Positions 36,033 through 43,471 of a stretch of 64,000 nucleotides of DNA are shown here, piece after piece. The position numbers and the translations under genes are program-made. Under the pieces are notes generated by a model that had not been told where the DNA came from, did not search any database, and was given only the letters and a program-made list of their open reading frames with translations. How positions within the stretch are numbered: the stretch's first letter is position 1; each line of letters starts with the position of its first letter. The stretch is taken from contig CAXBBL010000004.1 of assembly GCA_963974215.1 (NCBI GenBank), forward strand, positions 62,001 through 126,000. The letters run 5' to 3'. The DNA is from Croceimicrobium sp963974215 (lineage in GTDB: Bacteria > Bacteroidota > Bacteroidia > Flavobacteriales > Schleiferiaceae).

Positions 36033-36425
36033 TCAAACTTTCGGTGGATTTCTCCAATTCCATGCTGCATATCCTATGTATATTGTAGTTGATATATCTA
36101 CAATACTGAAAAAGAGGTAGTGCATAGTAAAGTTACCATCTAGTAATGTTCCAGCCTGAATTAGCGTGAAAACAATTCCTCCAATAATATTAAACCAACG
36201 ATTTAAAGAATATTTTAAAACTCTTGATAGGACAATCATCACCATCGCAAATTCCATGATGATTGCAAAAGTTAGTAAAAAACCCTGCGTCAGCTCTATG
36301 CCTCCAACTTGACCTTTTAAAAATTGGTTGAGGTCAGGTGCATAAAAGAGCGTAAAAACATCACAAAAAATGTAATTTAGGGTTACAAATATCCATAAAG
36401 TGGAGAGTAATACTTTTTTATCCAT
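36033..36425 (-). CDS. DUF6326-like small membrane protein
   Basis: Four hydrophobic helices fill 130 aa, with LWIFVTLNYIFCDVFTLFY at the start, the polar GGIELTQGFLLTFAIIMEFAMVMIVLS in the middle and NFTMHYLFFSIVDISTTIYIGYAAWNW at the end. This pattern matches what I recall as DUF6326. The function is unknown. It stands alone on the minus strand between the esterase and the broken sigma/membrane gene pair. Confidence 0.65.
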   Translation of the reverse strand: MDKKVLLSTLWIFVTLNYIFCDVFTLFYAPDLNQFLKGQVGGIELTQGFLLTFAIIMEFAMVMIVLSRVLKYSLNRWFNIIGGIVFTLIQAGTLLDGNFTMHYLFFSIVDISTTIYIGYAAWNWRNPPKV

Positions 36426-36545
36426 GTTTACTGTTTTAATTAAAAGGTGCTAATATTTCTTGCTAGCCTGGGGGCGAAGTAAATAGTGACTTCATTGCTC
36501 TGATTTATCGCTTTTGCGCAATAGGCACATTTATTCTACTGAGCA

Positions 36546-37202
36546 TTACGCTCTTAATTGCTCCATTTCAGTCAATAGTCTTTCGAGCCTTTGCAGGATA
36601 GGACCGTAAACAATATTCAAATCCAGTTTCCCTATTCGCGGTCCGAAAACAGAAAGCAGAATGACTATCAGAATTGCTCCAAGGAGGGCAATCAGAGGAA
36701 CACCAAAAACCTGAGCCAAATCCGGATATCTTCTCAGCAGCTCGGTCATTAGGTCTTGCCCGGGAATATCACCTCCAATGCCCCCAAACCAAAAGCCCAC
36801 GGCCATGGATATGAATACGTAGGAGAACATGTACCTAGACCGCTTTTCATTCCAGTGCACGATTTCCTTTGTCCACTTGTCAAATCATTGAAGGTATTGA
36901 TAGGTGTCCGAGGTCTTATCTATAGCATTCAATTTCTTTTGAAACTTAGACCCTTCGTAAGCTGTGCATAAAAAGACTACCGAAAGCATGATGCCCAGGT
37001 AGGGGATTTGCACGAAATAGGATAGAGGTAAAAATACTGCGGTGAATACCACAAGGGCAATAACATTCAACCGGTACATCCGCTTGAATTTCTCTACAAT
37101 GTCAATCGATTTTTGATTGTAGAGATCATTCAGTTTAGGAGCAACAAGTGCATCACTTTTCAAGAAACCCTTGTTCCAAATTAATTCAATTGATTTTTCC
37201 AT
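36546..37202 (-). pseudogene. Membrane protein downstream of an ECF sigma gene, split by an in-frame TGA
   Basis: Translation from ATG 37202 runs MEKSIELIWNKGFLKSDALV to TYQYLQ, then a TGA at 36885-36887. In the same frame it continues FDKWTKEIVHWNEKRSRYMF to LERLLTEMEQLRA at 36546. The two halves (105 and 112 codons) fit one protein with two pairs of membrane helices (VIALVVFTAVFLPLSYFV, MLSVVFLCTAYE; YVFISMAVGFWFGGI, LIALLGAILIVILLSVF). The start overlaps the end of the sigma gene, so it probably encodes its cognate membrane partner or anti-sigma factor. A TGG-to-TGA change would explain the break. Confidence 0.75.
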
Positions 37203-37676
37203 CCAGTAGCTTTTTTAAACGTTCTTTTATTCTCTTTATCCGAACCCCAATGTTGTTTGGGTTGGTCCCAATGATGCTGGCTATTTCGGTATAGTTATTT
37301 TTTCTAAATACAGAAGTATCACAGCTCTATCAATTTCCGACAACTGCCTTATTGCTTTGTACAATTCATTGAGTGCTTCGTCTTCAAATGTCTTTGTATC
37401 ATCCATAACTTCGTTTGGGATGTAGTCGGCATTAAAACGGCTTTTTAGCTTCTTATCTTTCTTAAGCAGTGTTAAGCAGACATTCAACGTCAAGCGATAG
37501 ATCCAAGTGGTCCATGATGATTGTTCTTTGAATTTGTTCCTACTCTTCCAAATTTGCAAGCATACTTCCTGATAGTAATCCTCAAAATCTTCCTGCGAGT
37601 TGGTGTAGGCTCTACATATTTTTATGATAATGCCTGCATGCGGTAGAATGGAGGAAATATAAAAGTCGCTGCTCAT
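37186..37676 (-). pseudogene. ECF sigma factor gene with a one-base frameshift
   Basis: Region 2 is intact: ICRAYTNSQEDFEDYYQEVCLQIWKS and SWTTWIYRLTLNVCLTLLKKD. The frame then closes early at 37281 (LYLEKITIPK). In the next frame region 4 continues as NYTEIASIIGTNPNNIGVRI and KRIKERLKKLLDG to a TGA at 37186-37188. Adding one A to the six-A run (37298-37303) joins both parts. The restored protein would be about 163 aa, the normal ECF length. The end overlaps the start of the membrane partner gene. It is either a real mutation, a slippage switch or an assembly error. Confidence 0.8.
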
Positions 37677-37715
37677 GCTAATAGCCCAATAGGAAAGGGA
37701 AAACTCGAATTATCA

Positions 37716-38168
37716 CTACAATTTCATCCTTAAAACGCGATTTTCTTTATCTGCCTTGTTGTCTAGATACTGACCTACAAATAGTCCGATAAGCATACCA
37801 ACACCCATGCTGATAGAAATCCCTAATTGTCTTTCAAGTGTTGGGGCCAGTGCTACTCCAAACGCTACTCCGAATGCCATACCTAAAGCGGTGTAATACC
37901 TTGGCGTGACCAATGAAAGTTGGGTTTTCAAAAAATTGATAAAAATCCTCAGTTTCTGATTGAGCTTTCGCTTGGTGGTTTCTGTATCTACTTTCAAGTT
38001 TAACTCGTCCATCTTTCTCTCAATCAGTAGCACTTGTTCCTCAGTCAAGTCATGATTTTTTAAATCGGAAAGAACGCCTATAAACTTATCGTAAACCTTG
38101 CGCTGGCGCGTATTATCAGTCTTGCTGGCCAAGCGTTGAAAATGATTTATTGCATCACTTATTTTCAT
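37716..38168 (-). CDS. Small membrane protein with helical N-terminus and glycine-rich helices
   Basis: The first 85 residues are charged and helical (DAINHFQRLASKTDNTRQRK, TEEQVLLIERKMDELNLKVD). Two hydrophobic helices follow, ALGMAFGVAFGVALAP and ISISMGVGMLIGLFVGQYL, both with small-residue spacing, then a charged tail. It resembles other uncharacterised 150-aa Bacteroidota proteins. It lies 40 bp upstream of the broken sigma gene on the same strand and could belong to the same signalling group. The function is unknown. Confidence 0.65.
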   Translation of the reverse strand: MKISDAINHFQRLASKTDNTRQRKVYDKFIGVLSDLKNHDLTEEQVLLIERKMDELNLKVDTETTKRKLNQKLRIFINFLKTQLSLVTPRYYTALGMAFGVAFGVALAPTLERQLGISISMGVGMLIGLFVGQYLDNKADKENRVLRMKL

Positions 38169-38245
38169 TGTTTTTTTCTTGGTTAGTGGCTAAAGTTTAG
38201 GATTATTACACCCAGGTAGAAAATATTTTTCACCCTTATGCTTTT

Positions 38246-39178
38246 TTATAATGAAACAACTACGTTTCCCTTTTTATGACCCAGTTCCACATAATTGTGG
38301 GCCTCAGCCATTTTTTCCAACGGAAATACCTTATCGATAACAGGTTTAAGTCTGCCACTTTCTACTAACTCCCTGAGTTTCAAAAATGCTTTTTTCGGAG
38401 TTTTAGGAACCCCTTTGTCGATGGATAGATACTTGCCTCCATCTGTGAGTGTCATTTTGCTCTTTTCCTTTAGAGCTGATGTTTTACTGTTGCCGACCGC
38501 GTCTATTACATACTTGTAAGTACCCAATTCGTCTTCTGCATTTGCAGCGGTGTAATCAATAGCCTTATCTGAGCCCAAGGAGCGAACCAGTTCAAAATTT
38601 CTTCCGCTGCAAACACTGGTTACTTGAGCACCGGCATTTTTGGCAAGCTGAACAGCTGCGGTTCCAACACTTCCTGATGCTCCATAAATAAGCACTTCAT
38701 CTCCCTTTCGAATATCAGTCTGGTTTATCAGGTGAGAGGCCAATAAGCCACCATAAGGGATAGCAGCGGCTTCTTCAAAGTTTAGGTTCTTAGGCTTTAA
38801 TGCGATGTTCCAATCTTGTGGCAAGCAGATGAACTCTGCGTAAGATCCAAAACGATGTTTCAGAGAGGAAATGGAACCATAGGCCAAAACTTCATCTCCA
38901 ATGTTAAAGGAAGTTACCTTTGCCCCTTTATCCACAAGCACTCCAGATGAGACCGTTCCTAAAATTGGGTTTCTTGGCTTGCCAAAACCAAAGATGAGTT
39001 GAAGTATAAATTTGGGAATTGGGGGTTCGTCTAACCTTCTAATAAGTATATCACTTGCTGTAACTGAAGTAGCCTTTATTTTTATCAGCACTTCATTGGC
39101 TTTGGGTGAAGGCTTTTCAAACTCATCCATCACAAGATTTTCAGAACCTCCGTATTGTAAGCATCTTATCGCTTTCAT
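38246..39178 (-). CDS. NAD(P)-dependent alcohol dehydrogenase (quinone oxidoreductase type)
   Basis: This is a medium-chain dehydrogenase: MKAIRCLQYGGSENLVMDEF starts the GroES-like domain, with FNIGDEVLAYGSISSLKHRFGSYAEFI, EEAAAIPYGGLLASHLI, and the nucleotide-binding GASGSVGTAAVQLAKNAGAQV plus DKAIDYTA. Zinc ligands are missing, as in quinone reductase-like members. It ends EKMAEAHNYVELGHKKGNVVVSL, matching its paralogue at 27753. Length is 310 aa. Four bases separate it from the upstream epoxide hydrolase-like gene, so both are probably expressed from the promoter at 40204-40274. Confidence 0.88.
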   Translation of the reverse strand: MKAIRCLQYGGSENLVMDEFEKPSPKANEVLIKIKATSVTASDILIRRLDEPPIPKFILQLIFGFGKPRNPILGTVSSGVLVDKGAKVTSFNIGDEVLAYGSISSLKHRFGSYAEFICLPQDWNIALKPKNLNFEEAAAIPYGGLLASHLINQTDIRKGDEVLIYGASGSVGTAAVQLAKNAGAQVTSVCSGRNFELVRSLGSDKAIDYTAANAEDELGTYKYVIDAVGNSKTSALKEKSKMTLTDGGKYLSIDKGVPKTPKKAFLKLRELVESGRLKPVIDKVFPLEKMAEAHNYVELGHKKGNVVVSL

Positions 39179-39182
39179 AATT

Positions 39183-40139
39183 CTATACTTTTTCCAGCCA
39201 GTTTAGAATGGCTTGATTGGTTTCTTTCGGTTTTTCTTGTTGTATCCAATGACCGCATTCGATACTTAATTCCTCTACATTGGGCACAAACGCGGATAAT
39301 CCTTCAAACTTTGGAATCATATCCTTTTCACCATAAATCATGAGCGCGGGTTGCTGAATAATAGGATCAATATCAGCCAATAAGTGCCAGTTTCGATCAA
39401 GGTTTCTGTACCAATTGATGCTGCTCGTAAATCCTGATGATTTGAAAGCAGAGGTGAAAACTGCCAATTCATCTTCGTTCATAATGGGATCGCCGAGGGG
39501 CTTTTCAGATCTGGCCAGATTAATCATGCTCATGCCTGGCTCGGGTGGCATCTGGGGCATATTTTTTCTAAAAAGGTTGCGCAGAAACTGATGCGTATTT
39601 TCATCCAGAATAGCATCTGCTACACCAGGCTGTTTATTAAAGTGCACAAAATAGTAATCGCTATCCAGGAAGGTTTCCATCCACTCAATCCAAGGCATAT
39701 CTCCGCGAACTTGGTACGGCACAGCTAATGCAATAAGTTGCTTTACCCGATTAGGATGTAATTGTGCCATCCACCAAATTACCATAGCTCCCCAATCATG
39801 ACCAATAAAGGTTGCGCTTCCATAACCATAATGGTCTAAAAGAGCTGTGAGGTCGCCAGTAAGATGCACAATATCATACTCAATGACATTGGACGGACGC
39901 GATGAGTTGCCATAGCCCCGTTGGTTGGGTACAATAACGTGATAACCTGCTTCTACTAATACAGAAATCTGATGGCGCCAAGTAAAGGCATGTTCAGGCC
40001 AACCGTGCAACAGAACAATTGGTTTGCCTGCATTTTGCTGTCCCGCTTCAAAAACCTCCAGCTCTATACCATTTACAGGAATTAGTTTAGGTTCAGGAAA
40101 TTCACTCTTTTCAATTGTTGATTTCATTGATTTTATCAT
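39183..40139 (-). CDS. Alpha/beta hydrolase, epoxide hydrolase-like
   Basis: The oxyanion segment is LLHGWPEHAFTWRHQI; the nucleophile elbow is FIGHDWGAMVIWW with aspartate; YGEKDMIPK carries the acid and IECGHWIQQEKP the histidine. HGWP plus HDWGA is typical of soluble epoxide hydrolases and fluoroacetate dehalogenases. Length is 318 aa, cytoplasmic, with possible starts at 40139 and 40127. It heads an operon with the alcohol dehydrogenase. A 42-codon remnant of a second copy of its 5' end, together with its promoter, lies at 49580-49834. Confidence 0.88.
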   Translation of the reverse strand: MIKSMKSTIEKSEFPEPKLIPVNGIELEVFEAGQQNAGKPIVLLHGWPEHAFTWRHQISVLVEAGYHVIVPNQRGYGNSSRPSNVIEYDIVHLTGDLTALLDHYGYGSATFIGHDWGAMVIWWMAQLHPNRVKQLIALAVPYQVRGDMPWIEWMETFLDSDYYFVHFNKQPGVADAILDENTHQFLRNLFRKNMPQMPPEPGMSMINLARSEKPLGDPIMNEDELAVFTSAFKSSGFTSSINWYRNLDRNWHLLADIDPIIQQPALMIYGEKDMIPKFEGLSAFVPNVEELSIECGHWIQQEKPKETNQAILNWLEKV

Positions 40140-40203
40140 GTTACTGTTTTTTGAATCTTACGTTATTCTGCGGGTTTAAAAATTTACTTTGTGATAACTG
40201 AGA

Positions 40204-40274
40204 CAAAGGTGCGCGCTCGATTCGGCACACAGGTTCGCAATCTTAAGAGTACGTTCACTATTTCATTTTCAAAC
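40204..40274 (-). promoter_or_regulatory. Promoter with two tandem operators, epoxide hydrolase-dehydrogenase operon
   Basis: GTTCGCAATC.. at 40233-40254 and GTTCACTATT/TCATTTTCAAAC at 40253-40274 start 20 bp apart. The first is exactly 25 nt from CAAA at 40204-40207 (minus-strand TTTG). The right arms are weaker than at 12096 or 28832. Confidence 0.65.
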
Positions 40275-40343
40275 CAAAAAATGAATACAAGCTGGGCTTA
40301 ACCGTTTGGAAACTGCTCGGTGCCAGGCTTGTCTTTGGTTAGG

Positions 40344-40910
40344 CTAAAATCTATACCCTATGCGCAAATGCATATTTAATTCGAAGCCACTTTCGTCTTC
40401 TAAATAACCTGCTCGCTCTGCAAAGGTGTAACTGTACCCTGCGCCAATGCCTGCTTCGTAATTAAAATGATCCCCTATATTTCTTCTAATTCCCCAAGTG
40501 GGTATAATGGCGAAATCACTTACCACCGGAGCATCGTCAGCATTGAATATTGCCCATTCTGGATGATAACTAGTTTTTAAGGCAATAAAATTGCCGCTGT
40601 TTCCATCAATTCTTTTTGAGTTCTCAGCGCGTTTTTGGAGGTTGTAATAATACCTAGGCTCAATAACTATCACTGGTGTGAGAATGAATGGTGAGTTATA
40701 ATCATCATAATAAGTGGTTTCCCAAATACCAAAATCAAAACCAAGCTCTGTTCTTAGTGCAATGCTATTGGATAATTTTACTTCATTATACGCCCAAAGC
40801 CCTAAAACCCCGGTTTGTAAGCCGAAGGTTGATTTTTCTACACTCGCGTTTTGAGCTTTGGTCATTAAAGTTAATGCGGACATTGTCAGCATGAATACTA
40901 CTTTTTTCAT
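40344..40910 (-). CDS. Secreted protein, probable outer-membrane beta-barrel
   Basis: ATG at 40910 gives a signal peptide (KKVVFMLTMSALTLMTKAQ); the frame extends to 40952 without a reason to use it. Strands such as TFGLQTGVLGLWAYNEVKLSN, ALRTELGFDFGIW, FNYEAGIGAGYSYTFAERAGY and the terminal FELNMHLRIGYRF indicate a small barrel of 188 aa. The family was not recognised. It is the first gene after regulator 3 and has an operator-bearing promoter at 41031-41081. Confidence 0.6.
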   Translation of the reverse strand: MKKVVFMLTMSALTLMTKAQNASVEKSTFGLQTGVLGLWAYNEVKLSNSIALRTELGFDFGIWETTYYDDYNSPFILTPVIVIEPRYYYNLQKRAENSKRIDGNSGNFIALKTSYHPEWAIFNADDAPVVSDFAIIPTWGIRRNIGDHFNYEAGIGAGYSYTFAERAGYLEDESGFELNMHLRIGYRF

Positions 40911-40977
40911 AATTGTTTTTTTTAATGTCGATTCCTGCAAAGCACCTCCCATTAGTATTAGTTTATTTGGTAAAGAG

Positions 40978-40999
40978 TCATGAGATAGTCATCTCATGA
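40978..40999 (-). other. Perfect hairpin in the leader of the 40344 gene
   Basis: TCATGAGAT-AGTC-ATCTCATGA has nine perfect base pairs. With the -7 element at 41031-41034, the transcript would start near 41025, so this lies in its 5' untranslated leader, about 70 nt before the start codon. It lacks a minus-strand T-tract. It could be an RNA stability or regulatory structure, or another operator. Confidence 0.45.
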
Positions 41000-41030
41000 T
41001 TTTTTACTCTGCAGGATCTAATTGAAGAGG

Positions 41031-41081
41031 CAAAGGTGTAATGGAAAGAAGAGGGAATCGTTCTGAAATGTAATTCAGACT
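41031..41081 (-). promoter_or_regulatory. Promoter with operator, 40344 barrel gene
   Basis: GTTCTGAAAT/GTAATTCAGACT at 41060-41081 contains the arms TCTGAA/TTCAGA. CAAA at 41031-41034 (minus-strand TTTG) is exactly 25 nt away. It lies 32 bp after the stop of regulator 3. Confidence 0.7.
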
Positions 41082-41113
41082 TTAAAGTGAGATATGGGGC
41101 TTTTGAAACAGGC

Positions 41114-42919
41114 TTAAATTTGATTAGCTTTCACCCAGGCTTTCGGTGTAATACCTTCAACTTTTTTAAAAAAAGTATTGAATACAGTTTTAGAGTTAAA
41201 GCCACTTTCATAAGCTAGCCCTAAAAGGGTAAGATGTTTATTTGCAGGATTTAATGCCTTCGCTTTGAAGTTCTCTAAACGGAAACTATTGATGTATTCA
41301 TTAAAGTTTTGTCCCATTTTTTCATTCAGCAGCCATGAAAGCTTATTGCTACTAATGTTCACATTTTCGGCAAATTCTCTTAATGATAAAGATGGATTTA
41401 GATACCACTTTTCTTCCTGCATACCTTTGTCAGCAGCCATTAAAACCATGTCAATCTCAGCAGCGGGCATTAATGCTTTAGGAAGGTCAATTCGTATTTG
41501 TTTTTCAGAATCAGTTGGCAATAGTTCTGAACGGAAAGCGGTTTGTACTAAGTCTTGGAATCTCTGATAGGGGTGTAAAGGTTTAAGAAGCGGAATATTC
41601 ATAAAGTTTATGATTTGACCGGTACGCATTTTGACGTTTTCTTCCAAAAAGTCCAATGCCATGTCGTGTTTACCCAGATGCACCATTAAGAATAATGGCC
41701 AAGGAAATCGTGCTGATCCAATACCCTCTTTTATCATTAAGCTCACTCTGCTGATATCAAAATCGATCTTTTCTTCTGGATTGACCAGCTTATACAATAC
41801 TCTACATTCTTCTGGTCTCTCGGCTAAGGGGGTTTGTCTTAAGAAGTCATTTAGTTTTGCGTAATCTTTCGTGAGAATTAAGCAGATTTGTTTTAATGCG
41901 ATAGAATGTGTGAAATCAGGATTGATGCTTAAGGAGATCTCTAAACAATCTAGAGCTTCGGCGTAGTCCTCGTTTAAATAATGAATATTTGCTTTGGTAA
42001 AATAATGATTCGTAGCAAAAGGATTGATTTTTAGAATATTATCAGTATGCCAGAGCGCTTTTTCGAAATAACCTACTGCTGTATACAATTCGCATAATCC
42101 TTCTTCTGCTTCCGTATAGGACGGATTAAGTTCTATTGCTTTTTGAAAATGTTTATGCCCATTGATAAAATCCCAATTACTCCAAAAAGCCAAGGTCGCT
42201 TTACTAAAATACCCTACAAAGGATCGTTTGTCTAGGTTAAAGCCTTTGCTGATTTTCTCTTTGGTAATCTGCAATAAACCTTTATTATTTCTCCATGCTA
42301 TGGACATGGCATAACAATAGGCCAAACCAAAGTAAGGCAAAGCAAATGAGGGGTCTTTTATTATGCTTTGTTCATAGAGTTCTGTTGCTTTTGCGATTCC
42401 TGGTCCATCCCACATTAAATGCTGATAGCGACCTTTAAGATAGAGGTTGTAGGCCTCCATGTTTTGTGTAGGTGCTTCAATTAGATGTTCCTGAATATTG
42501 AGGTGACCAAAATTTTCCCGGATTTGGTCAGCAATGCTCAAGCTTATTTCATCTTGTATTGCGAATATGTCCTCTAAATCCCTATCGAAATTTTTTGACC
42601 AGAAGTGAGTGCCGTCATCAGTGCTGATCAGCTGCGCTGTAATACGAACTTTGTTTTTGGCTTTCCGCACGCTCCCCTCCAAAACTGTACTCACCCCTAA
42701 CTGATCACCAATGGTGCGTACATCTATATTTTTATTCTTAAATGCAAAAGCTGATGTGCGCGCAATGACTTTCAAGCCCTTTACGGTGGTTAGGGCATTG
42801 ATTATTTCTTCGGTAATACCATCGCTGAAGTATTCGTTTTCAGGGTCGGCACTCATATTCACAAAAGGGAGAACCACGATGGACTTGTTGGAGGATGATA
42901 TGGGCAGAAGACTACTCAT
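41114..42919 (-). CDS. TolB-like/TPR/AraC transcriptional regulator 3
   Basis: ATG at 42919 (MSSLLPISSSNKSIVVLPFV) is preferred over TTG at 42937. The TolB-like domain contains PENEYFSDGITEEIINALTT and VLEGSVRKAKNKVRITAQLI. Helical TPR units include YEQSIIKDPSFALPYFGLAY and HFQKAIELNPSYTEAEEGL. The AraC part has NISSNKLSWLLNEKMGQNF and LAYESGFNSKTVFNTFFKK, nearly identical to regulators 1 and 2 in the recognition helices. No membrane helix is present. A diverged N-terminal remnant of a related regulator overlaps its 5' end. Confidence 0.85.
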   Translation of the reverse strand: MSSLLPISSSNKSIVVLPFVNMSADPENEYFSDGITEEIINALTTVKGLKVIARTSAFAFKNKNIDVRTIGDQLGVSTVLEGSVRKAKNKVRITAQLISTDDGTHFWSKNFDRDLEDIFAIQDEISLSIADQIRENFGHLNIQEHLIEAPTQNMEAYNLYLKGRYQHLMWDGPGIAKATELYEQSIIKDPSFALPYFGLAYCYAMSIAWRNNKGLLQITKEKISKGFNLDKRSFVGYFSKATLAFWSNWDFINGHKHFQKAIELNPSYTEAEEGLCELYTAVGYFEKALWHTDNILKINPFATNHYFTKANIHYLNEDYAEALDCLEISLSINPDFTHSIALKQICLILTKDYAKLNDFLRQTPLAERPEECRVLYKLVNPEEKIDFDISRVSLMIKEGIGSARFPWPLFLMVHLGKHDMALDFLEENVKMRTGQIINFMNIPLLKPLHPYQRFQDLVQTAFRSELLPTDSEKQIRIDLPKALMPAAEIDMVLMAADKGMQEEKWYLNPSLSLREFAENVNISSNKLSWLLNEKMGQNFNEYINSFRLENFKAKALNPANKHLTLLGLAYESGFNSKTVFNTFFKKVEGITPKAWVKANQI

Positions 42920-43256
42920 TTGCCCCAATTGTGTCAAATTTCCTATCCGAGGTTTCTGGCCAGAAATAAAAATCTATTGCTGTATAAATCCACTGAGCGA
43001 TTATAGCTATGGCGTTGCCCGCGAGTCTCGCACTTGCCTGCAAAAAAGTGGATAGCCTATGTTTTAGTATTATTGGAAGGGTTGCGATACTCTTTCCTAC
43101 AATGTAGAATGGCGATATTTTGCTAGTTACATTCAGCCTATCGACGATCGCAAATGCATCTATAAATTCATCTGAAGTACCATTCGTGAAATATTCATTT
43201 TCAGGGATGGTATTCATTTTCTCACAAGGAAAATCGTCTACAGCTTTGGCTGGCAT
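42912..43256 (-). pseudogene. Diverged N-terminal remnant of a TolB-TPR-AraC regulator
   Basis: The frame encodes about 114 aa that align without gaps to the N-terminus of regulator 2: IPENEYFTNGTSDEFIDAFA against NPENEYFSDGITEEIINALA, then VTSKISPFYIVGKS and IDFYFWPETSDRKFDTI. The conserved LPFVNM and LEGSVR segments are lost, suggesting relaxed selection, yet no stop or indel has occurred. The upstream DNA also resembles that of regulator 2 (CTGCAAGATAGCT.GCTCA). It stops seven bases inside the start of regulator 3. It could be dead or a truncated, still translated product. Confidence 0.65.
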
Positions 43257-43471
43257 GGAGGCAGTTTGAAACTGCAAGATAGCTAGCTCAATTTTAAAAC
43301 TAAAAATGGAGGTCTACTAACTATGCTTATCAAATAATTTATAACTTTTGATATAGCGTCAGACCCATTGTCTTTTGTTTTGAAGATATCCTATTAAATT
43401 GATTTTGGAAAAAGAGATTAAATCATAGAAATAGCTCGTGATAGTGCCAAAAGAAATTAATTATCAGGTGA

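Noticed and set aside
42912..43277. The longer TTG-started version of the regulator remnant as an intact regulator
   Set aside because: It lacks TPR and AraC parts and key TolB-domain motifs, so it is reported as a remnant from ATG 43256.
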